39,001 nt of DNA. Source: Cetobacterium sp. ZOR0034. GTDB lineage: Bacteria; Fusobacteriota; Fusobacteriia; Fusobacteriales; Fusobacteriaceae. This document shows, piece after piece, positions 25,548 through 32,943 of the stretch. Each line of letters opens with the position of its first letter. Position 1 is the first letter of the stretch. The position numbers were made by a program, and so were the translations under genes. The notes under the pieces were generated by a model. It was not told the DNA's origin and searched no databases. It saw only the letters and a list, made by a program, of their open reading frames with translations. Location: positions 1 to 39,001 of the forward strand of contig NZ_JTLI01000067.1 of the NCBI RefSeq assembly GCF_000799075.1, written 5' to 3'.

Positions 25548-26306
25548 TTATCTTGCTCCTGCTTTTATAACTTGAATAAATGTTGGTGCATCTAAAGAAG
25601 CTCCTCCAACAAGTCCTCCATCTATATTCTCCATAGCTAATAATTCAGCTGCGTTCTTAGCATTCATTGACCCTCCGTATTGGATTGTAATTTCTGCTGC
25701 TGCCTCAGCACCAAACATAGCTACTAAAACATCTCTAATCTCTTTATGAGTTTCTTCAGCCATCTCTGGAGTAGCTGTTTTTCCTGTTCCGATAGCCCAT
25801 ACTGGCTCGTAAGCAACTACAACTTTAACTGCCTCTTCAGCTGTTAAACCTGCCATTCCTTCTCTTACTTGCTTTTCGTTTACTTCAGCAGTTTTTCCTG
25901 ATTCTCTTTCTTCTAATTTTTCTCCGATACAAAGAATTGGAATTAAATCGTGAGCTAAAGCTGCTTTTACTTTTTCGTTAATGAAAGCATTAGATTCGTG
26001 GAAGTATTCTCTTCTTTCTGAATGTCCTAAGATTACATACTTTACCCCAATCTCTTTTAACATAACTGGAGAGATTTCTCCTGTATATGCTCCTGAATCT
26101 TTTGTATGCATGTTTTGTGCAGCTATTGCAACATTTGATCCTTCAACTGTCTTCACTGCTGATTCTAAAGCTGTGAATGGAGCACCTATTACGATTTCTA
26201 CTCCCTCTACACCATTTGTTAACTCTTTTAACTCAGTTAATGTAGCTTTTGTTTCCGCTACAGTTTTATTCATTTTCCAGTTTCCTGCAATTATAGTTTT
26301 TCTCAT
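25548..26306 (-). CDS. tpiA: triosephosphate isomerase
   Basis: Interconverts dihydroxyacetone phosphate and glyceraldehyde-3-phosphate. The 252-residue TIM barrel has K11 in NWKMNK, the catalytic histidine in ILGHSERR, the catalytic glutamate in AYEPVWAIGTGK, and the phosphate-gripping GGSMNAKN and GLVGGASL. GGAGGGAG precedes the ATG. The 114-base gap upstream holds a weak -10 (TATTAT) and an imperfect palindrome around ACATGGTGCGTGT, possibly regulatory. Confidence 0.97.
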   Translation of the reverse strand: MRKTIIAGNWKMNKTVAETKATLTELKELTNGVEGVEIVIGAPFTALESAVKTVEGSNVAIAAQNMHTKDSGAYTGEISPVMLKEIGVKYVILGHSERREYFHESNAFINEKVKAALAHDLIPILCIGEKLEERESGKTAEVNEKQVREGMAGLTAEEAVKVVVAYEPVWAIGTGKTATPEMAEETHKEIRDVLVAMFGAEAAAEITIQYGGSMNAKNAAELLAMENIDGGLVGGASLDAPTFIQVIKAGAR

Positions 26307-26420
26307 AATTTTCTCCCTCCAAATTTTTTATTAATTTTAAGTTTATAATAACATAATTTCTATCTTTTTAACACGCACCATGTTGTCTATATTTTCATCC
26401 TAAATTGAGTATTTTTTTCT

Positions 26421-27011
26421 CTAATTTAGCAATTTCTTTCTACGTTCTTCTTTCAAAACCTCTTTTAAATAATCTTTATGATTCAGTAATAGGTCATCTA
26501 CTAACGGTGAAACAGCTCCTTCTAGAACTTCTAAAACCTCACCAAACTCTTCTTTTTTAAACGCCTCAAATACTTCTTCGGCATACTTTTTAAAATCATC
26601 TGCATACTCATCGTAATCAGTATATAATAAATCTATCGCCGTTGCCTCTTTTAATGATAAAACTATACCTAAAACCCATTCAACAAAACTTACCATTTCA
26701 ATAACTTTTGATAAATCTTGTTCATCTTCTGATATATCATCTAAATTATCAAAAAACTTATTGCTATATGACTCTAACAAATATAGTGACTCTATCAAAA
26801 TTTCTCTATGCGAACGTGTTGTCAATTCCAACACTCTTACTTTTTTATTCAACGGTAATGCTCTGCCATCGACCATCTCACCATCTAATTTTAACTCTAC
26901 AATCACTTCTCCATGTTTTATAACATTGGCCTCTAACTTCTCTAAAACATTCAACAACCTTGTTGTTCTTATCCCTAAACTTACCTTTTCACCATTTATA
27001 AAAATCTCCAT
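26421..27011 (-). CDS. conserved hypothetical protein
   Basis: I do not recognise this family. It is a 196-residue acidic cytoplasmic protein with no signal peptide, cysteine cluster or membrane segment. The first 65 residues look like a small beta domain (EIFINGEKVSL, VIVELKLDGE, KKVRVLELT). The rest is helical and charged with a basic tail (KEERRKKLLN). I chose the ATG at 27011 with GGATGG six bases upstream; a GTG two codons earlier is also possible. It is the last gene of the rluD-rnhB-yraN-comF operon, 21 bases after comF. Confidence 0.7.
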   Translation of the reverse strand: MEIFINGEKVSLGIRTTRLLNVLEKLEANVIKHGEVIVELKLDGEMVDGRALPLNKKVRVLELTTRSHREILIESLYLLESYSNKFFDNLDDISEDEQDLSKVIEMVSFVEWVLGIVLSLKEATAIDLLYTDYDEYADDFKKYAEEVFEAFKKEEFGEVLEVLEGAVSPLVDDLLLNHKDYLKEVLKEERRKKLLN

Positions 27012-27031
27012 TTTCACCCATCCTTAATTAA

Positions 27032-27655
27032 TTATTTAAAGTATTCCCTAACTGCTGCTAAAGTAAAAAAAATAACTTTCTTTACTTTGTGTCGCTCTTT
27101 TAATTCTCGTTCTAACTCTTTTAAAGTAGCTCCTGTAGTAACAATATCATCGACAATTAAAATTGTTTTTTCGAAATAATCCCCCTCAATTTTAAAGGCT
27201 TTTTTAACATTTTCTTCTCTTTTAAGATTACCTTTAATCTTATACATATACTTAGTATTTTTTATTCTTTCTATTTTAACAAAATCAATCTCTGAAGATT
27301 TTAGCAATTCATCTACCTGATTGTATCCTCTTTCTAAAAATCTTTTTTTATTTATCGGGATGGATATTATCATATCTATTTTTTCTTTTTCTAGTATATT
27401 TTCTACTGCCTCTTTTACAAATACACTTAAATCTTTTGCTATATCTTTCCTATTTTTAAATTTGAAATCAAAAATCATCTTTTTTACATCTGTATAGTAA
27501 TACAAATAGTAAAGATTTCCCATTTGTTTTAAACTACTCATCTCTCTTAATTTGATAGAGCACTTAAAACAAAGATAGCTTTCACTCTTTAAGTTTTTAC
27601 CACATATAGTACACCTATTGTCAAAAATCAATTTTCTAAGGAGTTGCTTTAGCAT
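27032..27655 (-). CDS. comF: ComF-family phosphoribosyltransferase-like protein
   Basis: A 207-residue protein of the ComF/GntX family, linked to DNA uptake in competent bacteria. The N-terminal zinc finger has CTICGK and CFKC. The C-terminal phosphoribosyltransferase-like domain has SIPINKKRFLERGYNQ and the PRPP-loop motif ILIVDDIVTTGAT. I chose the ATG at 27655 with AAAAGG upstream. This start lies inside the preceding Zn-ribbon gene (20-base overlap). Confidence 0.88.
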   Translation of the reverse strand: MLKQLLRKLIFDNRCTICGKNLKSESYLCFKCSIKLREMSSLKQMGNLYYLYYYTDVKKMIFDFKFKNRKDIAKDLSVFVKEAVENILEKEKIDMIISIPINKKRFLERGYNQVDELLKSSEIDFVKIERIKNTKYMYKIKGNLKREENVKKAFKIEGDYFEKTILIVDDIVTTGATLKELERELKERHKVKKVIFFTLAAVREYFK

Positions 27656-27857
27656 ATTTTTTTGCCTTTTTATTTTTTGCGAACTCTTTATCAACTATCT
27701 TCGCTGAATAAAACTCTGTGTAACCACACTCCACACATGTTTTTATATAATAAGTTCCTATCTCTATTTTTAACCCTGGACTTTTTTCTGGTATCACAGC
27801 TGTTTTAACTATATATTTATCACTACCACATTTTAGACATCTATATTCCAAGTTCAT
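27636..27857 (-). CDS. small zinc-ribbon protein (DUF2082-like)
   Basis: A 73-residue protein with two CxxC pairs, CLKCGS near the N-terminus and CVECGY about 30 residues later, and a lysine-rich tail. This is the layout of the DUF2082 predicted nucleic-acid-binding Zn-ribbon proteins. Its function is unknown. The start overlaps yraN by 17 bases and its end overlaps comF. No good ribosome site is visible, so it probably depends on coupling to yraN. A GTG one codon upstream is an alternative start. Confidence 0.7.
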   Translation of the reverse strand: MNLEYRCLKCGSDKYIVKTAVIPEKSPGLKIEIGTYYIKTCVECGYTEFYSAKIVDKEFAKNKKAKKYAKATP

Positions 27858-28200
27858 CACCCCAAAAAATATTCTTGAGCCATTCTACATCATCTTTGAA
27901 AAAAATTATAGCATCAAATCGTATCTTTTCACTATCTAATCTATTTTTTCTTATAAACTCCTTTGCTGTAAGGTATATTTTCTTTATCTTTTTTTTATCT
28001 ATCGCCTCTTGTGGCATACCAAATAAATTATTTTTTCTATATTTCACTTCAAAAAAAACAAGAGTCGTTCCATCGTATCCGACAATATCTATCTCACCAA
28101 AAAAGCCTTCATAATTCATCTCTAAAATTTTAATGTCTAGATCCTCTAAATACTCTTTAGCTCTAATTTCATACTCTCTTCCCTTGCTTCTTTTATTCAT
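27841..28200 (-). CDS. yraN: YraN/UPF0102-family nuclease-like protein
   Basis: A 119-residue protein with the predicted restriction-endonuclease-like fold of UPF0102. The PD-(D/E)xK-type residues are visible in GEIDIVGYDGTTLVFFEVKYR, and family marks are KGREYEIRAKEYL and RFDAIIFF. Its role is not established, although the usual neighbourhood is rnhB, as here. It begins three bases after the rnhB stop. Confidence 0.9.
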   Translation of the reverse strand: MNKRSKGREYEIRAKEYLEDLDIKILEMNYEGFFGEIDIVGYDGTTLVFFEVKYRKNNLFGMPQEAIDKKKIKKIYLTAKEFIRKNRLDSEKIRFDAIIFFKDDVEWLKNIFWGDELGI

Positions 28201-28202
28201 AA

Positions 28203-28814
28203 CTACTCTCCTAAAATTTTCTTTAAGAAACTTTTTCTATGAACTCCCTCTATAGGTCCTTTATCTAATATTACACCTCTATGTACAACAGTACCATAAC
28301 CTTTATGTTTTTGGAATTGATACTCAGGATATTTCTCAGCTATATCAATCATCATTCTATCTCTTGTAACTTTAGCTATTATAGACGCTGCTGCTATCGA
28401 TAGACTTTTAGAATCCCCTTTTATAACGGGATCTTGCTCTCCTAAATACTCTCTTATTTTGTGATTTCCATCAACTAAAACTTTATCAAAATCTACTTCT
28501 TTATTTAAATTAGATATTGCTCTTCTCATAGCTAAAAACGTTGCATTTAAAATATTCAATTCATCTATCTCGGCAACATCAGCTACACCAACTCCAATTT
28601 CAAAGTTTTCCATAACTACATCAAATAGTTGATCTCTCATTTTTTCTGTCAATTTTTTTGAATCATTTATTTTTTCTAATCTTTCATCGTATTTTTTTAA
28701 TTTTGCTGCTGCTGCAACAACAGGTCCCGCAAGTGGTCCTCTTCCAGCTTCATCAACACCTATAATATTACCATTTTCAAGATCAAAAAAGTACATCATA
28801 TTTTTGTTTTCCAT
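28203..28814 (-). CDS. rnhB: ribonuclease HII
   Basis: Cuts RNA in RNA-DNA hybrids and single misincorporated ribonucleotides. Catalytic acidic residues are visible in GVDEAGRGPLAGPVVAAA (D21, E22) and VLVDGNHKI, with a later aspartate in KVTRDRMM. I set the start at the ATG at 28814 (203 residues), six bases after TGGAG. Earlier in-frame ATGs at 28850 and 28826 have weaker sites. Confidence 0.93.
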   Translation of the reverse strand: MENKNMMYFFDLENGNIIGVDEAGRGPLAGPVVAAAAKLKKYDERLEKINDSKKLTEKMRDQLFDVVMENFEIGVGVADVAEIDELNILNATFLAMRRAISNLNKEVDFDKVLVDGNHKIREYLGEQDPVIKGDSKSLSIAAASIIAKVTRDRMMIDIAEKYPEYQFQKHKGYGTVVHRGVILDKGPIEGVHRKSFLKKILGE

Positions 28815-28865
28815 ATTTTTCTCCATTACCCTACTTTCTACCTGAATCATATATTTTTTCCTTTA

Positions 28866-29816
28866 TTATTTATACATTCTCACTATCTTTGTTAAATCTA
28901 ACTTTAATCTCTTTGCTACATTTTTAAAGTCATCTTTCAACGGACCTAAAATTACAGTTTCTATCCCTGTTATTGGATGCAAAAATTTCAAATAATAAGA
29001 GTGTAACATTTGACGTTTTGCTAATTCTGATGAATTACCATAAGTTTCATCTCCTAAAATTGGGTGATTTAAACTTTTCATATGAACTCTTATTTGATGA
29101 GTTCTACCAGTTTCAATTCCAACTTCAACTAAAGAAAAACCATCTACGCTATCTATAACTTCATAATTAGTTATTGCTATTTTACCGTTTTCTGATACAA
29201 CCGCCATCTTTTTTCTATCTCTTGAATCTCTACCTATAAGCGTTTCTATTCTTCCGCTTTGATTTTTAAAATTACCTTTACAAATACATACATATCTTTT
29301 TTCAATAGTTTTATCCTTGAACATATCCGTCAACTTTACATGAGCTACATCATTTTTAGCTATAACTATCAATCCACTTGTATCTTTATCTAATCTATGA
29401 ACTATACCTGGTCTTATCACTCCATTTATCGTTGACAAATCTTTAATATGATAAAGAACCGCATTCACCAAAGTTCCAGTATAAAAACCTTGTGCTGGAT
29501 GTACTATAACTCCAGGATCTTTATTTATAACAACCATATCTTTATCTTCATAAACTATGTCTATCGGTAAATCTTCAGGTAAAACTTCTAGAATTTCATC
29601 CTCAGGAATTCTCACTACTATAGTTTCCTTTCCTTTTAATTTATTCCCACTTTTCGTTTTGTTTTTATTATCTATACTAATATTATCGTTATCTATTAAC
29701 TTTTGAATATAACTTCTTGTTGCCTCTTCAAGAACTTCACTTAAAAAGGCATCCAATCTTTTTCCTTTATCTTTTTCTTCAACTTTTATTTCTATAATTT
29801 CTTTATAGTTATTCAT
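28866..29816 (-). CDS. rluD: RluD-family 23S rRNA pseudouridine synthase
   Basis: Converts uridines in 23S rRNA to pseudouridine. The 316 residues comprise an N-terminal S4 domain (RLDAFLSEVLEEATRSYIQKLI) and the catalytic domain with GIVHRLDKDTSG, the catalytic aspartate in HRLD, and ETGRTHQIRVH. RluD versus RluC or YlyB cannot be settled from sequence alone. The ATG at 29816 has GGGAAGTGG upstream. It is the first gene of a six-gene operon. Confidence 0.92.
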   Translation of the reverse strand: MNNYKEIIEIKVEEKDKGKRLDAFLSEVLEEATRSYIQKLIDNDNISIDNKNKTKSGNKLKGKETIVVRIPEDEILEVLPEDLPIDIVYEDKDMVVINKDPGVIVHPAQGFYTGTLVNAVLYHIKDLSTINGVIRPGIVHRLDKDTSGLIVIAKNDVAHVKLTDMFKDKTIEKRYVCICKGNFKNQSGRIETLIGRDSRDRKKMAVVSENGKIAITNYEVIDSVDGFSLVEVGIETGRTHQIRVHMKSLNHPILGDETYGNSSELAKRQMLHSYYLKFLHPITGIETVILGPLKDDFKNVAKRLKLDLTKIVRMYK

Positions 29817-29853
29817 TATCCACTTCCCATTTTCCTTATACTTTCTAATCAAA

Positions 29854-29882
29854 ATTATATCACAACTTATTTTCTATTACAA
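29854..29882 (-). promoter_or_regulatory. promoter of the rluD operon
   Basis: On the minus strand, TTGTAA (29882-29877), a 17-base spacer and TATAAT (29859-29854), the latter in an extended TGATATAAT context. Confidence 0.7.
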
Positions 29883-30002
29883 AAATATTAAAAGAAAAAA
29901 AAGAATTCACAAATTTTAGTTGTATATATGTTACAGAACGGTTAAAAACTTTGTTCTATTTTAAAATTTAAGCACAATTAATTAAACGAGGAGGTTTATT
30001 TT

Positions 30003-30761
30003 ATGAAAAAGTTAGCACTTTTAGCATGTTCTTTATTTGTTTTAACATCAGTTGCTCAAGCAAAAGAGGTTGTTAGACCAGTTACTAGTTCGAAAGAAGT
30101 AGTTAGAGAGCCAGTTACTAGCTCAAAAGAGGTTGTTAATGAACCTGTAATTCTTGAAGAAGTTGTTGTTCCTGTTGCTGCTAATCCTTGGGGATATATC
30201 AATTTAAGAGGTGGATGGGATTTCTGGAGTGAATACGATGGATTAAGTATTGATTCTATTCCACTTCTTAGTAAAAAAACTGAAGATTTTGGTGGAGAAA
30301 TCGCTTTAGAAGCTTATAAATCTTGGGAATACTTCGATTTGGGACTTGGAGTTGCTTATCAAGACCATACAAATAGAAAAACTTTAACTGATGAATTTGG
30401 AGATTCTCTTTCTGGAGCTGAATATAAATCGGTTCCTATATACCTTACTGGTAAATACAGAATTAATTACTGGGATTGGGCAGTTACTCCTTATTTAAAA
30501 GCTAATGTAGGTTACTCATTTAACTTCGATTCTGACTCAATTAAAGAGAATTTTGAGGGTGAACATTACTCTTACGGAACTAGTGTAGACGACGGTTTAT
30601 ATTGGGCTGCAGGTATTGGATGGGAATATCAAGCATTCAACGTAGATATTCTTTATGGAGAAAACCAAGCTAAATCAAAAGTTAATGGAGAAAATATAAA
30701 ATTTGACAACGATTATAAAAGAGTTACTTTATCAGTTGGATATAGATTTAACATCTGGTAA
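30003..30761 (+). CDS. outer-membrane beta-barrel protein with N-terminal repeats
   Basis: A 252-residue secreted protein. A signal peptide (1-20, ending VAQA) is followed by three imperfect 10-11 residue repeats (KEVVRPVTSS, KEVVREPVTSS, KEVVNEPV). The rest is alternating polar and aromatic strands (GYINLRGGWDFW, YFDLGLGVAYQ, YLKANVGYSFNF, YWAAGIGWEYQ). The terminal segment TLSVGYRFNIW ends in an aromatic residue, as expected for insertion by the BAM machinery. It resembles the small barrels common in Fusobacteriota; the ligand is unknown. GAGGAGG precedes the ATG. It is monocistronic and convergent with the encapsulin operon. Confidence 0.82.
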   Translation: MKKLALLACSLFVLTSVAQAKEVVRPVTSSKEVVREPVTSSKEVVNEPVILEEVVVPVAANPWGYINLRGGWDFWSEYDGLSIDSIPLLSKKTEDFGGEIALEAYKSWEYFDLGLGVAYQDHTNRKTLTDEFGDSLSGAEYKSVPIYLTGKYRINYWDWAVTPYLKANVGYSFNFDSDSIKENFEGEHYSYGTSVDDGLYWAAGIGWEYQAFNVDILYGENQAKSKVNGENIKFDNDYKRVTLSVGYRFNIW

Positions 30762-30802
30762 AAAGCATTTTTCAAATAACTCCTAATTTATTAAATAGTT
30801 AA

Positions 30803-30836
30803 AGGTAGAATCTGAATATTTGATTCTACCTTTTTT
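30803..30836 (+). terminator. terminator of the outer-membrane protein gene
   Basis: Stem GGTAGAATC/GATTCTACC with a 9-base loop followed by six T residues. Confidence 0.85.
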
Positions 30837-30853
30837 CATATTCTAAAAAAAAT

Positions 30854-30880
30854 AAAGAGGTGATTGAACATCACCTCTTT
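30854..30880 (-). terminator. terminator of the encapsulin operon
   Basis: Perfect stem AAAGAGGTGAT/ATCACCTCTTT with a 5-base loop and a T-rich tail on the minus strand, just after the encapsulin stop. Confidence 0.85.
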
Positions 30881-30888
30881 CATTAATT

Positions 30889-31674
30889 TTACTTATAACC
30901 AACAACTTTTGTATCGTCAATAATTCTAAATGTAAATGTTTCTGTTACAAATAGTTCAACCTCTTTATTACAATGCCCTTGATAACCTAAAGAGAAGTCT
31001 TCAGCTAAAACTAACTCAATATTTTCATCATCATAAGGAAGTAAAAGAGCACCAGTTATATTATTAGAAACAATCACTGGCATTCCAAGTATTTTTTCTA
31101 ATCTTTTTACTAATGGATTATTCAAATTTACCATATTTAAATATATATATTTTTCAAGTCCCACAACTAATGCATAAGGTCCTTTTGCAAATCCTGTATT
31201 TCTTAATTTCGAAACACCATACATTAAATTTTTTATAGTTTCCTCTTCTGTCTTTCCAAATTCAATCAATTTAGATTCATCTTTTAAGAGTCCAACTATA
31301 CACGCTTCATCTAATCCAAAATAAATCGCTTCCTCTTCAAATTTTGCAGCTTTTTTCAAAGCCTCATCTAAATTTGTATAATCTATATCTTTTGCACCTC
31401 TATCAAGGTTATCTAATTCCCATCTATTCAATGTGAAAGTTATTCTATTTTCAACAAACGGTTGGATTTTATATACTCCATAAGCTAAATCATCCTTTTT
31501 ATGAATAGCTAATCTTCCTGTGTTAAGACCTCCATTTCCTACACCTACCGGTCCTGTAACTTTCACAAATCTTCTAGCTGAAAGTTGAGTAGTTAAAACC
31601 TCTCTTGCTCTATCTTCTATATCTTTCCATACATTTGCACTTATTGGTGCTAACTCTTTTTTTAAGAAATCCAT
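30889..31674 (-). CDS. encapsulin shell protein (family 1)
   Basis: HK97-fold protein that self-assembles into a protein nanocompartment. At 261 residues it matches the smaller (T=1 class) family 1 shells. Family marks are the N-terminal FLKKELAPISANVWKDIEDRA and the segment ARRFVKVTGPVG. Later segments include VNLNNPLVKRLEKILGMPVI and DFSLGYQG, with TETFTFRIID near the end. The cargo gene lies 12 bases upstream, in the usual cargo-then-shell order. A GGGGG-type ribosome site precedes the ATG. Linocin/bacteriocin names for this family refer to the same protein type. Iron storage is inferred from the cargo. Confidence 0.95.
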   Translation of the reverse strand: MDFLKKELAPISANVWKDIEDRAREVLTTQLSARRFVKVTGPVGVGNGGLNTGRLAIHKKDDLAYGVYKIQPFVENRITFTLNRWELDNLDRGAKDIDYTNLDEALKKAAKFEEEAIYFGLDEACIVGLLKDESKLIEFGKTEEETIKNLMYGVSKLRNTGFAKGPYALVVGLEKYIYLNMVNLNNPLVKRLEKILGMPVIVSNNITGALLLPYDDENIELVLAEDFSLGYQGHCNKEVELFVTETFTFRIIDDTKVVGYK

Positions 31675-31686
31675 CTCTTTACCCCC

Positions 31687-32046
31687 TTATTTTTTTAATG
31701 ATCCTATATTTAACGATCTTGTATTATTCATCTCTTTTACCTCTTCTTTTATAGGAGCTCCATCTCTTCCCATAAGTTGAGCTTCTATTCCCACTATTTT
31801 ACCCTGTCTAAATATATAATCCTCTAACTCTTTTCCAAATTCAAATTCATTTCTTCTCATCCATTCAATCACCATAACAGCATGTTCCATCTCTTCATTT
31901 CTATTATGAATCAAAATCTCTTTTAATTCTGGATCTTCGGCCATTTCAGCTCTTTGATTATAGTCATCTACCGCTTGTAATTCCTCTTTTAAACTTTGAA
32001 TTGCAAAGTCTAAATCTGTCGCTTTTTTACTAATTCCACTCAGCAT
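31687..32046 (-). CDS. encapsulated ferritin (EncFtn) cargo protein
   Basis: A 119-residue ferritin-like protein that oxidises iron inside the encapsulin shell. Metal ligands of the EncFtn fold are visible: the glutamates in LKEELQAVDDYNQRAE and the ExxH in RNEEMEHAVMVIEWMRR. The two helices are shorter than a full ferritin bundle, as EncFtn builds its site at a dimer interface. The C-terminus RSLNIGSLKK is a typical encapsulin targeting peptide. I chose the ATG at 32046 with GGAGGTG upstream; an ATG five codons earlier overlaps that site. Confidence 0.93.
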   Translation of the reverse strand: MLSGISKKATDLDFAIQSLKEELQAVDDYNQRAEMAEDPELKEILIHNRNEEMEHAVMVIEWMRRNEFEFGKELEDYIFRQGKIVGIEAQLMGRDGAPIKEEVKEMNNTRSLNIGSLKK

Positions 32047-32142
32047 AAAACACCTCCACATTTTAAAACAATCTCTAATTTGTTTATTATGCCATTTCTT
32101 CTTATTTCCTTTTTTAATAAAAAATAAATTTAATTTTGATGC

Positions 32143-32175
32143 TTCAAATAGTAATTCAAATAAGGAAAATTTGAA
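32143..32175. promoter_or_regulatory. TTCAAAT repeats between the encapsulin operon and the sigma factor gene
   Basis: Two direct copies of TTCAAAT (32143-32149, 32155-32161) are followed by the inverted copy ATTTGAA (32169-32175). They lie in the region shared by two divergent transcripts. This may be an operator, but it is AT-rich and does not match a Fur box I recognise. A TATAAT-like -10 for the plus strand lies near 32204-32210. Confidence 0.35.
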
Positions 32176-32297
32176 ATATAGATTACTTTCATTTTTTTTG
32201 ATATTATAATATCGTACTATTGTTTTATATTTTTGAAAAATACGGTATTTTTATTTTAATTTTTTATTTTAATTTTAAAGAATTGGGGGAGAAAGCC

Positions 32298-32887
32298 ATG
32301 ATTGAAAAAAAAGATATTATTTTAGCCCAAAGTGGTGATGAAGAATCAATCGAAAAAATTCTAAAAGAGTATCATGGAACAATTTATAAAAATAATCTTT
32401 CTTTCTTTTTAAAAGGAGGAGATAGTGATGATTTAATGCAAGAGGGATTTATTGGACTCATGAAAGCAATTAAATCTTATGATGAAAGTCGAAATGCTTG
32501 TTTTAGCACTTTCGCAAACCTTTGCATCAGAAGACAGATGATTACAGCTGTAAAAAATCACAACTCTGACAAATATAAAAATTTAAATCAAGCTATGCAA
32601 GGCGAAGGATATTCAACTCATGAAGAAAATGTTCACTACACCTCACCATCTTTAGGTTTCTACTCTCCAGAGGATATATTTTTAGGTAAGGAACTTGTTA
32701 ATCTTCTTACAACTTTCCTTAATGACAATCTAAGCTTTTTAGAAAAAAAGTTTTCACATATCTTTGCAAAGAATACACATATATTGAAATTGCTGATTTT
32801 TTAAATGAGCCACCTAAAAAAATAGATAATACTATTCAAAGAATTAAAAAGAAAATTATCTCATATCTACAAAATTATTCAAAATAA
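32298..32887 (+). CDS. SigH-like sigma-70 family sigma factor, -1 frameshift before region 4
   Basis: RNA polymerase sigma factor resembling clostridial SigH. Region 2 is clear (DSDDLMQEGFIGLMKAIKSYD, then FSTFANLCIRRQMITAVK). The start is the ATG at 32298 after GGGGGAG. The open frame runs to 32804, but region 4 (FTYLCKEYTYIEIADFL, then DNTIQRIKKKI) is in the -1 frame and ends at 32887. The switch point is A-AAA-AAG (32744-32750), a classical slippery heptamer in the correct phase. Eight instead of seven A residues would restore LEKKVF directly. So it may be a pseudogene, a sequencing error, phase-variable, or programmed. Fusobacteria do not sporulate, so its regulon is unknown. Confidence 0.75.
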
Positions 32888-32905
32888 TAATATATATTTC
32901 AAACA

Positions 32906-32937
32906 AAAAGGAGAACTCACAATTAAGTTCTCCTTTT
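32906..32937. terminator. bidirectional terminator between sigma factor and proS
   Basis: Perfect stem AAAAGGAGAACT/AGTTCTCCTTTT with an 8-base loop. It serves the convergent sigma factor and proS transcripts. Confidence 0.85.
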
Positions 32938-32943
32938 ATACTA

